Positions 17,059-26,280 of a stretch of 64,000 nt of DNA are shown here, piece by piece; the stretch's first letter is position 1, and every line of letters begins with the position of its first letter. The stretch comes from CBIHON01 sp966211965. Its GTDB lineage: Bacteria > Pseudomonadota > Gammaproteobacteria > Burkholderiales > Burkholderiaceae_D. The DNA is taken from positions 1 to 64,000 of the forward strand of contig CBIHON010000028.1 of the NCBI GenBank assembly GCA_966211965.1, given 5' to 3'. Under the pieces are notes generated by a model. That model ran no database searches, was not told the origin of the DNA, and was given only the letters and a program-made list of their open reading frames with translations. Both the position numbers and the translations under genes were made by a program.

Positions 17059-17930
17059 TGAAGCAATCGGCATTCAATCCTGCCGCCAATCCCGTCTATC
17101 GCAAGCGCTTGTGGGTACATCGCATCGGCATCAGCCTGTCTTTCCTGGCGATGGCGGTTGGCGTGTTCTTTCTGATGTGGATTCTGTTCACGCTGCTGCT
17201 CAAAGGCCTGGGTGCGGTCAGCCTCTCGATGTTTGTTGAAACCACGCCGGCTCCGGGCAGCGAGGGTGGTGGCTTGATGAACGCCATCGTAGGCAGCCTG
17301 ATGATGGTCGGTGTGGCGACGCTGGTCAGCACTCCGATCGGTATTTTGGCAGGCATCTATCTGGCCGAATACGGCGAAGAAAGCTGGTTCGCTCAAGTGA
17401 CGCGCTTCGTGACCGACATCATGCTGTCGGCGCCTTCGATCGTGGTCGGTCTGTTTGTGTATGCGGTATATGTGGCAAACGCCAAGCATTTTTCCGGCTG
17501 GGCCGGTAGTTTTGCGATCGCGCTGATTGCCGTTCCGGTGGTGGTGCGTACTACCGACAACATGTTGAACCTGGTGCCGACCAGCTTGCGCGAAGCGGCT
17601 TTCGCGCTCGGCGCGCCACGCTGGAAAGTGGCGACCATGGTGCGCCTGCGCGCGGTGAAGGCGGGCGTGGTGACCGGCGTGCTGCTGGCGGTGGCGCGCA
17701 TCTCGGGCGAAACCGCGCCGCTCCTGTTCACTGCGCTGAACAATCAATTCTTCAACGCCGATATGAACGCGCCGATGGCCAACCTGCCCGTGGTGATTTT
17801 CCAGTTCGCGATGAGCCCTTATGACAACTGGCGTTCGCTGGCCTGGGGCGGTGCGTTGCTGGTGACTTTCAGCGTGCTGGGCTTGAACATCCTGTCGCGC
17901 ACGCTGTTCCATCAGAAAATCCAGAATTAA
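17055..17930 (+). CDS. pstA: Phosphate ABC transporter permease PstA
   Basis: Second inner-membrane subunit of the Pst channel, 291 residues with about six helices; the first is ISLSFLAMAVGVFFLMWIL. The cytoplasmic loop motif VPTSLREAAFALGAPRWK near 175 contacts PstB. Its ATG lies inside the pstC stop (ATGATGA), which supports coupled translation; the second ATG at 17058 is an equally good start. The next gene, pstB, begins 18 bases later. Confidence 0.94.
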   Translation: MMKQSAFNPAANPVYRKRLWVHRIGISLSFLAMAVGVFFLMWILFTLLLKGLGAVSLSMFVETTPAPGSEGGGLMNAIVGSLMMVGVATLVSTPIGILAGIYLAEYGEESWFAQVTRFVTDIMLSAPSIVVGLFVYAVYVANAKHFSGWAGSFAIALIAVPVVVRTTDNMLNLVPTSLREAAFALGAPRWKVATMVRLRAVKAGVVTGVLLAVARISGETAPLLFTALNNQFFNADMNAPMANLPVVIFQFAMSPYDNWRSLAWGGALLVTFSVLGLNILSRTLFHQKIQN

Positions 17931-17948
17931 CTATTCCAAGCGATCGAT

Positions 17949-18743
17949 ATGAACCATCAAACATCTGCCGTTGCAGTCAATACCGAGAAAGAGCCGACCA
18001 TCGAGATTCAGGGCTTGAATTTTTTCTATGGCAGTTTCCAGGGCTTGAAAAACATCAATCTGAAAATCGAAGAAAAGAAGGTTACCGCCTTCATCGGCCC
18101 TTCGGGCTGCGGCAAGTCTACGCTGCTGAGAACGCTTAACCGCATGTATGACCTGTATCCGGGCCAGCGCGCAGAAGGCAAGATCCTGTACCACGGCCGC
18201 AATATCCTTGAACCGGGCCTGGACCTCAACATGCTGCGCGCCAAGGTCGGCATGGTGTTTCAGAAGCCGACGCCCTTCCCGATGTCGATCTACGACAACA
18301 TCGCCTTCGGTGTGCGCCTGTACGAGAACTTGCCGAAGGGCGAAATGGACGAGCGCGTCGAATGGGCGTTGAACAAGGCGGCGCTGTGGAACGAAGTCAA
18401 GGACAAGTTGAACAAGAGCGGCTTGAGCTTGTCCGGCGGCCAGCAGCAGCGGCTGTGCATCGCGCGCGGCGTGGCGGTCAAGCCCGACGTGCTGCTGCTG
18501 GACGAACCGACCTCTGCTCTCGATCCGATCTCGACCGTGAAAATAGAAGAGCTGATTAGTGAACTGAAGGAAGATTACACGATCACAATCGTCACCCACA
18601 ATATGCAACAGGCCGCACGCTGCTCCGACTATACGGCCTACATGTACCTGGGCGAGTTGGTGGAATTCGGCGAGACCGACCAGATCTTCATGAATCCGGC
18701 CAAGAAGGAAACCCAGGATTACATCACCGGCCGTTTCGGTTAA
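17949..18743 (+). CDS. pstB: Phosphate ABC transporter ATPase PstB
   Basis: Energises phosphate import by ATP hydrolysis and also takes part, with PhoU, in signalling to PhoR. 264 residues: Walker A GPSGCGKST (50-58), Q-loop GMVFQKPTPFP, signature LSGGQQQRLCIARGVAV, Walker B VLLLDEPTSALDP and switch His in TIVTHNMQQAAR. The final YITGRFG is typical of PstB. A 130-bp gap with its own ribosome site separates it from phoU. Confidence 0.96.
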   Translation: MNHQTSAVAVNTEKEPTIEIQGLNFFYGSFQGLKNINLKIEEKKVTAFIGPSGCGKSTLLRTLNRMYDLYPGQRAEGKILYHGRNILEPGLDLNMLRAKVGMVFQKPTPFPMSIYDNIAFGVRLYENLPKGEMDERVEWALNKAALWNEVKDKLNKSGLSLSGGQQQRLCIARGVAVKPDVLLLDEPTSALDPISTVKIEELISELKEDYTITIVTHNMQQAARCSDYTAYMYLGELVEFGETDQIFMNPAKKETQDYITGRFG

Positions 18744-18873
18744 TACCAATTATTGTGGGACGGGGTTTGCGAGGCGCCGTAGCGCGCCAGGTTACTCTGT
18801 CTCCCAACATTATAGAAACCGGCAAAGTTATGTTGGACGCTACTTTGCTTTTAATAGTCTAAGGAGAAACCTG

Positions 18874-19578
18874 ATGCCAGGCGAGCACTCTTCCAAGCAA
18901 TTTGATCTGGACTTAGAAACGATACGCTCCAAGGTATTACTGATGGGCGGTCTGGTGGAAAATCAGTTCCACGATGCGATGACCTGTTTTCGAACCGGCG
19001 ACGCGGCACAGGCCGAGCAAGTCATCAAGGCCGATGAAGGCGTCAACAGCCTGGAAGTCGCGCTTGATGATGCGTGCAGCCATTTGATCGTCAAGCGCCA
19101 GCCGGCGGCCAACGACTTGCGCACCGTGATGGCCAGCATCAAGGTGATCACGGACCTGGAGCGGATCGGCGACGAGGCGACCAAGATCGCGCGCGCCGCC
19201 AAGAATATCGAGAGCCGCAACATCAACACCATCAATCATTACGAAGCCGTGCGCGTGATCGCCAATAGCGCCAGCGACATGCTGCATGACGCGCTCGACG
19301 CTTTCGCCCGTCTCGACGAAAAGCAGGCCGCCAAGCTGATCGCTCAGGACGCCCTCATCGATCATGAATTCGGTTCGATCATGCGCACCCTGATCACTTT
19401 CATGATGGAAGACCCGCGCACCATTTCGGCTGCGCTCGATACGCTATGGGTTGCGAAGGCAATCGAACGGATCGGGGACCACGCCAAAAATATCGCCGAG
19501 TACGTGATCTACGTGGTCGAGGGCAAGGACATCCGCCATACCGCTTACGCGGCTTCGCAACCGGATCGTCAGGGATAG
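18874..19578 (+). CDS. phoU: Phosphate signalling regulator PhoU
   Basis: Negative regulator that links Pst transporter state to the PhoR kinase. 234 residues, all helical, with the two repeated PhoU motifs: DLERIGDEATKIARAAKNIE near 106 and AIERIGDHAKNIAEYVIYVV near 205, the metal-binding E/D-x-x-R-x-x-D-x-x-x-N signatures. AAGGAG precedes the ATG. It lies between pstB and phoB in the usual operon order. Confidence 0.95.
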   Translation: MPGEHSSKQFDLDLETIRSKVLLMGGLVENQFHDAMTCFRTGDAAQAEQVIKADEGVNSLEVALDDACSHLIVKRQPAANDLRTVMASIKVITDLERIGDEATKIARAAKNIESRNINTINHYEAVRVIANSASDMLHDALDAFARLDEKQAAKLIAQDALIDHEFGSIMRTLITFMMEDPRTISAALDTLWVAKAIERIGDHAKNIAEYVIYVVEGKDIRHTAYAASQPDRQG

Positions 19579-19597
19579 TCTGGAATAGGCTTCGATC

Positions 19598-20287
19598 ATG
19601 GCTGCGGACAAAACCACTATTCTTATCGTTGAGGATGAGCCTTCCATCGTCGAGCTGGTCAGCTTCACGCTGAAGGAAGCGCACTGGCATACTGTGGCCG
19701 TCCACAGTTCGGCCGATGCCTGGGAATTCATTCAGAGGCGCACGCCGCACCTGGTTCTGCTGGATTGGATGCTGCCGGACCAGAGCGGTTTGCGTCTGCT
19801 GTCGCGCATCCGCGCCGACCGCCAGTTGAGCGAACTTCCGGTGATCATGCTGACGGCGAAGAGCATGGAAGAGGACAAGATTGCCGGTCTCGACAATGGC
19901 GCGGACGACTACGTCACCAAGCCTTTTTCGCCGCGAGAACTGACCGCGCGCATCAATGCGCTGTTGCGCCGCAAGAGTCCTGAACATGCGCAAAGCGTGA
20001 TGAGCGCGGGCGGCGTGTGCCTGGACCCGGTCAGTTGCAGCGTCAGCATGCATAATCAAAAAATCGATATCGGCCATGCCGAATTCAAACTGTTGAAGTT
20101 TTTTCTGGCGCATCCCGACCGCGTATTTTCCCGCAGCCAGTTGCTCGACAAGGTATGGGGGGACCATGTGGTGATCGAGGAGCGGACGGTGGACGTGCAC
20201 GTGCTGCGTTTGCGCAAAGCCTTGAAGGAGGCCGAATACTTGATCAAGACCGTGCGTAGTGTAGGCTACATGCTGTCCGAAAAATAA
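19598..20287 (+). CDS. phoB: Phosphate regulon response regulator PhoB
   Basis: OmpR-type transcription factor, 229 residues. Receiver domain 5-120 with acidic pair ED, phospho-acceptor Asp56 (LLDWMLP), Thr in MLTAKS and Lys in VTKPFSPREL; winged-helix output ~130-228 with VWGDHVVIEERTVDVHVLRLRK. It starts 19 bases after phoU and is followed by phoR 12 bases later. It should bind the three Pho boxes noted in the window. A close paralogue is encoded at 38972. Confidence 0.95.
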   Translation: MAADKTTILIVEDEPSIVELVSFTLKEAHWHTVAVHSSADAWEFIQRRTPHLVLLDWMLPDQSGLRLLSRIRADRQLSELPVIMLTAKSMEEDKIAGLDNGADDYVTKPFSPRELTARINALLRRKSPEHAQSVMSAGGVCLDPVSCSVSMHNQKIDIGHAEFKLLKFFLAHPDRVFSRSQLLDKVWGDHVVIEERTVDVHVLRLRKALKEAEYLIKTVRSVGYMLSEK

Positions 20288-20299
20288 TTCTTCCTTCCT

Positions 20300-21595
20300 A
20301 TGAATCCGCAGCTTTTATTTTGGGTCCCGGCGGCCTTGCGTTTATCGTTTGTATTGTTGGGCTCGGGGTTTCTCTGGTTCTTTTTCGGCCCGGCCGTCGG
20401 CTTGCTGACCGGTCTTCTATGCATGGCTGCGCTGGTGGTGATGCAGCTGTATTACCTGTACCGTCTTGCGGGCTGGCTCGATAATCCGGACAGTTCCAAG
20501 TTGCCTGACGGTTGGGGCGCCTGGACTGAAATTTTTTCGCGCTTGTACAAGCTGCGGCGCGATGACGAAAAAAATCGCGCCGAACTGAGCGAGTGGCTGG
20601 CGCGTTTCCGGCAGGCGATGAGTCTGCTGCCGGACGGCGTGGTGATCATGGATGACGTGCTCTTTCTCGAATGGTGCAACCCGGCGGCGGAACACCACCT
20701 GGGTCTGCAGCACGACCGCGACAAGGGCATGCGGGTGACCAACCTGATCCGCAATCCCGATTTCATGGATTACATCATCCTGGGCCGTTATGAGCAGCCG
20801 CTTACGCTGTCGCTGCGTGAGCGCAAACTGATCGTTCAGATCATCCCGTTTGAAAACCGGCGCCAAATCCTGGTCACGCACGATGCCACGGAGTCCGAAC
20901 GCATCGAGATGATGCGGCGCGATTTCATCGCCAATGCCTCGCATGAGTTGCGCACGCCGCTGACGGTAATCAACGGCTTCCTTGAAATCGCACTGAGCCA
21001 GTCCAATCTCGACACGCAGACACGGATGTCCCATTTGAAGCTGATGACCGAGCAGGGCCAGCGCATGCAAAACCTGGTCGAGGACATGCTGACGCTCACA
21101 CGGCTGGAGTCAATCGATTATCCCTTGCGGCCCGAACGCGTCAACATCCATCATTTGCTTGACCAGATTTTGCAGGAGGCGAACGCCTTGTCGGCGGGCA
21201 GGCACCAAATCGAGCTAAGTATCGACGGACCCGACATCACTGGCAGCACGGAAGAACTCAGAAGCGCATTCAGCAACCTTGTATCGAACGCAGTGCGTTA
21301 TACGCCGGCCCACGGATCGATCAAGCTGTGTTGGCGGCTCAAGGAAGCCGGGCCGCAGTTTTCGGTCCAGGACACTGGTATCGGAATCAGGGCGGAACAT
21401 ATTTCCCGCTTGACGGAGCGCTTCTATCGTGTCGACAAGAGCCGATCCAGAGAAACCCAGGGAACCGGTCTGGGACTGGCGATTGTGAAGCATGTGCTGC
21501 TACGCCATGGCGCTTCGCTTGCTATTGAATCAATACCCGAGAAAGGCAGTACCTTCATCGTTAAATTTCCAAAAATAGCTATCCATGAGCCTTAA
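20300..21595 (+). CDS. phoR: Phosphate regulon sensor kinase PhoR
   Basis: Membrane histidine kinase for PhoB, 431 residues. Two N-terminal helices (~12-30, ~32-55) without a real periplasmic domain, a linker, a PAS domain (~105-195), HisKA with phospho-His215 (ANASHELRTPL), and an HATPase domain (NLVSNAVRYTP, DTGIGI, GTGLGLAIVKH). The lack of a periplasmic sensor is typical of PhoR, which senses through PstSCAB-PhoU. Last gene of the apparent pst-pho operon. Confidence 0.94.
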   Translation: MNPQLLFWVPAALRLSFVLLGSGFLWFFFGPAVGLLTGLLCMAALVVMQLYYLYRLAGWLDNPDSSKLPDGWGAWTEIFSRLYKLRRDDEKNRAELSEWLARFRQAMSLLPDGVVIMDDVLFLEWCNPAAEHHLGLQHDRDKGMRVTNLIRNPDFMDYIILGRYEQPLTLSLRERKLIVQIIPFENRRQILVTHDATESERIEMMRRDFIANASHELRTPLTVINGFLEIALSQSNLDTQTRMSHLKLMTEQGQRMQNLVEDMLTLTRLESIDYPLRPERVNIHHLLDQILQEANALSAGRHQIELSIDGPDITGSTEELRSAFSNLVSNAVRYTPAHGSIKLCWRLKEAGPQFSVQDTGIGIRAEHISRLTERFYRVDKSRSRETQGTGLGLAIVKHVLLRHGASLAIESIPEKGSTFIVKFPKIAIHEP

Positions 21596-21660
21596 GTTTT
21601 TGGCAAAACATGCTAGAGTGAAATAGTGGCGGCGGTCCTCATAGCCAAGCTGGAGGAAGC

Positions 21661-22248
21661 ATGAAAAAGATAGCATTGGTTCAATTTTGCCTTCAATATG
21701 GCGTCCTCGCGGGTTGCCTGTTCGCCGTAACGGCTTGCGTCAACCTGCTCCCCTACGGTAAGGAAGAAACGCGTACGCCATGGACCACCTATGATGAAGC
21801 GCAGGCCATGTTCGGCAAGATCGTTCCCGGAAAAACCAGCCTGGACGATTTGAAGGCGCTAGGCATCGATCCGGACAAGACCGACAACGTTGCCTTGCTG
21901 GGACATGCCGATGTACTGCGCAGACTGGTCGCCGCTTCTTCTTTCGATATCAGCCGGATCGATCCGGCCTTGCAGGAGTGCGTGGCCGCCGCGCAGGCCT
22001 GCTTTGCCTACGAGATCGAGCAAACTCATACCGACCGCAAACGTTACGGCAATTTTCTGCTCGATTTTTTAAATTTCAAGCGTAGGGTCGATGTCTCGGG
22101 ATGGCAATTCGATGCCATCGTGGTGGTCAAGCGTGACGTCGTGGTATACAAATTATGGAGCGGTAAGCCCAAGATCCATAGGCTGGAAGAGGAACATAGC
22201 CCGCTCGGTCCTTTGCAGGGCATCGGGCCCTCCTTGTTTTCGCGTTGA
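21661..22248 (+). CDS. Uncharacterised lipoprotein
   Basis: 195 residues with a lipoprotein signal: hydrophobic stretch VLAGCLFAVTAC, with the lipobox Cys in VTAC near residue 26. A perfect GGAGG lies just upstream of the ATG. The mature part contains TYDEAQAMFGKIVPGKTSLDDLKALG near residue 40, a pattern reminiscent of the SmpA/BamE-like small outer-membrane proteins, and two Cys residues near 112 and 118 that could form a disulphide. I do not recognise a defined family. It lies 65 bases after phoR in the same direction, so it may be cotranscribed with the pho operon. Confidence 0.7.
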   Translation: MKKIALVQFCLQYGVLAGCLFAVTACVNLLPYGKEETRTPWTTYDEAQAMFGKIVPGKTSLDDLKALGIDPDKTDNVALLGHADVLRRLVAASSFDISRIDPALQECVAAAQACFAYEIEQTHTDRKRYGNFLLDFLNFKRRVDVSGWQFDAIVVVKRDVVVYKLWSGKPKIHRLEEEHSPLGPLQGIGPSLFSR

Positions 22249-22759
22249 CGGATGTTGAATCCTGATGCCGCAGCATGCGAACGCTGCACGTTACGGCAAT
22301 CCAGAGGCAGCTTCTATTCGCAGCCGACCCGATCCAGGATTTTTTGCGCCGCCGCGTTCGGCCATCGAACCGATCAGCACCAGCATGCAGGGATGCGAGC
22401 CTGAGCGCGTGCCCACCTTGCCCTTGTTTTGCGGTTCCGCAATCGATTGGCAGGTTGCTACGTCTTCCGGTTTTACTGTTTACGGTTGCCTTGTGATCGA
22501 CAATGCGCAGCCGTGAGTCGAGAAATCGGGTTTCTTTTCTGCATCATACATACGTTACAATGCATCGCCTAGAACCTACCCCAGTAGGGACGCGCCCTGC
22601 AAGGAGGAGAACGCATGGCGCGCCATGCTACGACGACCAACGCCGCCCCCGCTTCTGGATGGGCTGCAAGCTGCGCGCACTCCCTATTGGGATAGGCTCT
22701 TGGTATCTTCCACATCTTTTCTCGCAGCTCGTCTCGCAGCTTTACTCGATTTCATTCAT
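22249..22759. other. Gene-free interval before patatin gene
   Basis: About 510 bases in which I can support no gene on either strand. It contains an AGGAGGAGAA at about 22602 followed by ATGGCG, but the resulting frame is short and unrecognised. The patatin gene's promoter probably lies in its right half. Confidence 0.45.
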
Positions 22760-23659
22760 ATGTTCTCCATTCGTCTCTTCGCCACGTCAATCGCCTTGCT
22801 GTTGGGAGGATGCCTTGCCACGGCGCCGGCGTCGCCGCCCACAGCAGTTCCCCACGTCAAAACCCCGCATAACATCAAGATCGGCTTGGCCTTGGGCGGC
22901 GGCGCCGCCCGCGGATTCGCCCATATCGGCGTGATCAAGGCCTTGGAATCCCAAGGTATCGTGCCCGACATCGTGGTCGGAACCAGTGCCGGGAGTTTGG
23001 TCGGCGCCTTGTATGCTGCGGGAAACAATGGTTTCGCCTTGCACAAACTGGCGCTGGACATGGACGAAGCGGCGATTTCGGATTGGTCGGTGCCCCTATT
23101 CGCCAAGGCCAGCGGCGTTTTGAAGGGCGAGGCGCTGCAGAATTACTTGAACAAGACCATTAACAATCTTTCTATTGAAAAGCTGAAAATCTCTTTCGGC
23201 GCGGTTGCGACCGATCTCAACAGCGGTCAGCCTATCTTGTTCCAACGCGGAAATACCGGCTTGGCGGTGCGTGCTTCTTCGGCCGTGCCCGGTATTTTTC
23301 AGCCGGTCAAAATCGGCGAGCATTCTTATGTCGATGGCGGCTTGGTTTCGCCGGTGCCGGTGCGCTTTGCGCATGAGATGGGGGCGGACTTCGTGATCGC
23401 AGTGAATATCTCGGCCCAGCCGGATATGCAAATGGCGTCGAGTTCGCTGGAAGTGCTGTTGCAGACTTTCGCAATCATGGGGCAGAGTATCAATCGCTAT
23501 GAACTGAAGGAGGCGGATATCGTGATTCAGCCGGGACTGGGAACGATGAAGGGGAATGATTTCAATGGCCGCAATCTGGCGATTCTGGCGGGAGAACAGG
23601 CCACGCTGGGAGTGATGGCCCAGATCAAGCAAAAACTCAAGGCCAAGCGCGAGGAATAG
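22760..23659 (+). CDS. Patatin-like phospholipase lipoprotein
   Basis: Predicted serine lipid acyl hydrolase of the RssA/patatin group, 299 residues. Lipobox LLGGC near residue 17 suggests outer-membrane attachment. Oxyanion loop GGGAARG near 52, nucleophile elbow GTSAG with catalytic Ser near 81, and DGG with catalytic Asp near 193 are all intact. I chose the ATG directly before the signal peptide; the frame stays open 45 codons further upstream without useful content. It converges with an NlpC/P60 gene. Confidence 0.85.
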   Translation: MFSIRLFATSIALLLGGCLATAPASPPTAVPHVKTPHNIKIGLALGGGAARGFAHIGVIKALESQGIVPDIVVGTSAGSLVGALYAAGNNGFALHKLALDMDEAAISDWSVPLFAKASGVLKGEALQNYLNKTINNLSIEKLKISFGAVATDLNSGQPILFQRGNTGLAVRASSAVPGIFQPVKIGEHSYVDGGLVSPVPVRFAHEMGADFVIAVNISAQPDMQMASSSLEVLLQTFAIMGQSINRYELKEADIVIQPGLGTMKGNDFNGRNLAILAGEQATLGVMAQIKQKLKAKREE

Positions 23660-23669
23660 CAGCGCAGCC

Positions 23670-24227
23670 TTATTTGGCCTGTTCCGGATCGTTGATCCTG
23701 CGTGCGCCGTTAAACCGTTTTTTCCAATAACCGATATCCATGCTTTCGATCCGCACCTCTCCGCCGGAGGAGGGGGAGTGGATAAATTTGTTATCGCCCA
23801 GGTAAATGCCGACGTGCGAAAAGCCGCGCCGCAAAGTATTGTAGAACACCAGGTCGCCGGGCTGCAGATCCTTGGTTTCGACCTGCTGGCCAAGCTTGCT
23901 GATTTCCTCGGCCGTGCGCGGCAGGTTGGCGCCCCAGCTCTCCTTGAAGACGTAACGCACCAAGCCGCTGCAATCCAGGCCGTTTTCCGGCGTGTTGCCT
24001 CCTCGCTTATAGCGGATGCCGAGCATGCCCAATGCATTCAAGGCCAGTTCGGAGGCGCGGCTGGTGAAATTTTGCAGCTTGGCCAAGGCAGCATTGGGTT
24101 CGGAGCCCTGATTTTCCGCACTCCAGGCAGCGTTGCCTATGCTTAGGCAGGCAGCCAGCGCCAGCGCATGCATAAACTGCAACTGAGAAAGAAATCGTTG
24201 GTTGGTTGTCATCATGGCAATTTTCAT
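23670..24227 (-). CDS. NlpC/P60 peptidoglycan endopeptidase
   Basis: Exported cysteine peptidase that cleaves cell-wall peptides. 185 residues with a signal segment (MHALALAACLSIGNAAWSA) and the NlpC/P60 domain from ~55: catalytic Cys in LDCSGLVRYVF, catalytic His in FSHVGIYLG, and third polar residue His in KFIHSPSSGG. Several in-frame starts (TTG 24230, ATG 24227, ATG 24212/24209) precede the signal; 24227 is a guess. Divergent from the response-regulator gene at 24326. Confidence 0.85.
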   Translation of the reverse strand: MKIAMMTTNQRFLSQLQFMHALALAACLSIGNAAWSAENQGSEPNAALAKLQNFTSRASELALNALGMLGIRYKRGGNTPENGLDCSGLVRYVFKESWGANLPRTAEEISKLGQQVETKDLQPGDLVFYNTLRRGFSHVGIYLGDNKFIHSPSSGGEVRIESMDIGYWKKRFNGARRINDPEQAK

Positions 24228-24325
24228 CAATGTGACAAATTGGACTGTAAGTCAATATCGGTAGTGCTGTCAAAATTTATTGCTTACGGGTATGCTTGCG
24301 TCTGTGAAATAAAAGGCCCGATAGC

Positions 24326-25504
24326 ATGCCGGCAAATTCTTCCATCGATATTCCTGTCAAGCCGCGCGTATTGATCGCGGATGACTCTCGTATCGTGAGA
24401 GCGACGCTGATCAAGCATATCGAAGGCATGTTCGCGTTCCGCGAGGCGCTCGATGGCGAGCAAGCATGGGAGGCGCTGTTGATCGATCCCAGCATACGGG
24501 TCGTGATCACGGACCTGACCATGCCCAAGCTGGATGGATACGGCCTGCTGCGGCGTATCCGCAATTCAAAAATCAGCCGCATACGCAATCTTCCCGTGGT
24601 CGTGGTGTCCGGCAGCGATGAGCAAGCCGAACGCGACCGGGCCAGAGCGGCGGGTGCAACCGATTTGATTACCAAAGGTATTGGTACTGCGCAGTTGCTG
24701 TCGCAGCTGGATGTTCTGTCGAAATTGGTCAGCACGCAGCAGGAATTCGAGCGTGGCCTGGAGGCCTTGGTGCGCACGACCGAAGCCGGCGCAGATTCGC
24801 ATCTTTCTTCCGTGGCGACGTTGAAGGCGCAGGCGGAAGTTCAGCTTGAAACCGCGGTGAGGCTTGGTAAAAATTTTGTCCTGCTGAATATTTGTATCGG
24901 ACTACGGCATGGCGAATTCGAGGGCCGGACATTGGCGCTGCCAGCTGGTGTCGTGAATGCGATTGGCAAAATGCTGCAGCGGACGGTGCGCCAGACCGAT
25001 ATGATCGCCAAGACCGGCGATGCCGAATTTACCCTTGCGACCGGCAGTATTGATTTCGACTCGACGCGCAATTTCGCGCAACGTATCTGTCGCACGATTG
25101 CCAGTGCCAATCCGGTCAACGACGAGCACATGCGCTTCATCGCCAGTTGCGGATTGGTTTCCTCATCTGAATTCAGTGCAGAGACGAGTTCGCCCAGCCG
25201 TCGCCTGGAAACTTTGCGTGAAGTTGCGCATCAACGCGCGCTGCTCGGGTTGGGGCAGGGCGTTTACGGGGTGGTTGGCAGCGAAGAAGAACTGCGTTTG
25301 CGGCAAGGCGCCACGCCGGCGCCGGCCGGCGCGGCACTGCAAGACTTGAGCGACAATGCCGCAGGCCCGCCTTTGCCGGATTTGAATACGATGCTGCAAT
25401 GGCTCAAGGAGGGCAAGCAGGATCAAGTCCTGGAGCACATCGGTAGATTATCGATTGAGTTGAAGCCCTTGCTGGATTTCATGCTGGAGCAAACCAGACG
25501 ATAA
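24326..25504 (+). CDS. Response regulator with degenerate GGDEF domain
   Basis: 392 residues. Receiver domain ~12-130 with acidic DD (19-20), phospho-acceptor Asp63 (ITDLTMPK) and Lys117, so phosphorylation is likely. Residues ~165-310 align in outline with a GGDEF domain, but the active site is TGDAEF (230-235) instead of GGDEF, while RQTD exactly five residues upstream keeps the inhibitory-site pattern. It is therefore probably not a cyclase and may bind c-di-GMP. The C-terminal ~70 residues are a helical tail of unknown role. No kinase gene is adjacent. Confidence 0.72.
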   Translation: MPANSSIDIPVKPRVLIADDSRIVRATLIKHIEGMFAFREALDGEQAWEALLIDPSIRVVITDLTMPKLDGYGLLRRIRNSKISRIRNLPVVVVSGSDEQAERDRARAAGATDLITKGIGTAQLLSQLDVLSKLVSTQQEFERGLEALVRTTEAGADSHLSSVATLKAQAEVQLETAVRLGKNFVLLNICIGLRHGEFEGRTLALPAGVVNAIGKMLQRTVRQTDMIAKTGDAEFTLATGSIDFDSTRNFAQRICRTIASANPVNDEHMRFIASCGLVSSSEFSAETSSPSRRLETLREVAHQRALLGLGQGVYGVVGSEEELRLRQGATPAPAGAALQDLSDNAAGPPLPDLNTMLQWLKEGKQDQVLEHIGRLSIELKPLLDFMLEQTRR

Positions 25505-25619
25505 CTCGTAACGCATCGCGGGATGGCGCGCGGTTTCGTTCAGGGGAGCCTCTCCGTCCTTGAACACCCGGAAATTGACCCTGTCGTACAATCCTGTCTC
25601 GTTCAACACAGGAGGCAAG

Positions 25620-26027
25620 ATGCAAACCAAGCAAATACTGGTTCTCGACGACGTCAAAAAAATCGCAGCGGCGGCGGAGGCCGAGGCAAAAGCAAACAAC
25701 TGGGCCGTTACCATCGCCATCGTCGATGACGGTGCACGTTTGTTGTGGCTGCAGCGGCTCGACGGCGCTGCCCCCATTTCTGCCGATATCGCGCCCGGCA
25801 AAGCCAAGACCGCCGCGCTTGGTCGCCGTGAAACCAAGATTTACGAAGACATGATCAACGGCGGCCGTTTTTCCTTCATGTCCGCGCCGGTATTGGACGC
25901 CATACTGGAAGGCGGCGTGCCGATCATGATCAACGGCCAATGCCTGGGCGCGGTCGGTGTATCGGGCGTGAAATCGGCGGAAGATGTTCAGATCGCCAAA
26001 GCCGGAATTGCCGCGCTCGGCGTCTGA
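25620..26027 (+). CDS. GlcG/HbpS-like heme-binding family protein
   Basis: 135 residues of the GlcG/HbpS (DUF336) family: VTIAIVDDGARLLWLQRLDG near 33, then ADIAPGKAKTAALGR and GGVPIMINGQCLGAVGVSG near 100. Some members bind heme or cobalamin-related ligands; GlcG is encoded with glycolate oxidase, but no glc gene lies here. No signal peptide. The ATG at 25620 has a perfect AGGAGG seven bases upstream, preferred over an ATG at 25560. Role unknown. Confidence 0.78.
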   Translation: MQTKQILVLDDVKKIAAAAEAEAKANNWAVTIAIVDDGARLLWLQRLDGAAPISADIAPGKAKTAALGRRETKIYEDMINGGRFSFMSAPVLDAILEGGVPIMINGQCLGAVGVSGVKSAEDVQIAKAGIAALGV

Positions 26028-26086
26028 TCGAGGAAAATCAGGCCGTGCCGGTTCGCGCAGCGCGGTCCGGTCCGGCGCTTATGGAT

Positions 26087-26116
26087 TTGCTTCGGAGGGG
26101 TGTTCTAAGCTATAAT
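26087..26116 (+). promoter_or_regulatory. Candidate carAB promoter
   Basis: TTGCTT (26087-26092) and a perfect TATAAT (26111-26116) are 18 bases apart. A leader of roughly 155 bases would follow before carA, long enough for attenuation or pyrimidine-sensing control, but I found no clear terminator in it. Confidence 0.55.
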
Positions 26117-26280
26117 TGTACGGTTTAGCTAATTTATACTCCGCCGTAGCGCACACCACCTTCCCTATCGTCCCAAGAGACCTCAGACACCCACTAAGCG
26201 CATCAATGGCGCAAGCCGTGCGGGGGCATGACGGTCAGTCTGGCGCAGCGCAGCGGCGGTAACCACATCAGGAGTTACCC

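Noticed and set aside
26117..26280. Attenuator or riboswitch in the carA leader
   Set aside because: Leader length would allow it, but I found neither a terminator with a T run nor a conserved aptamer-like core.
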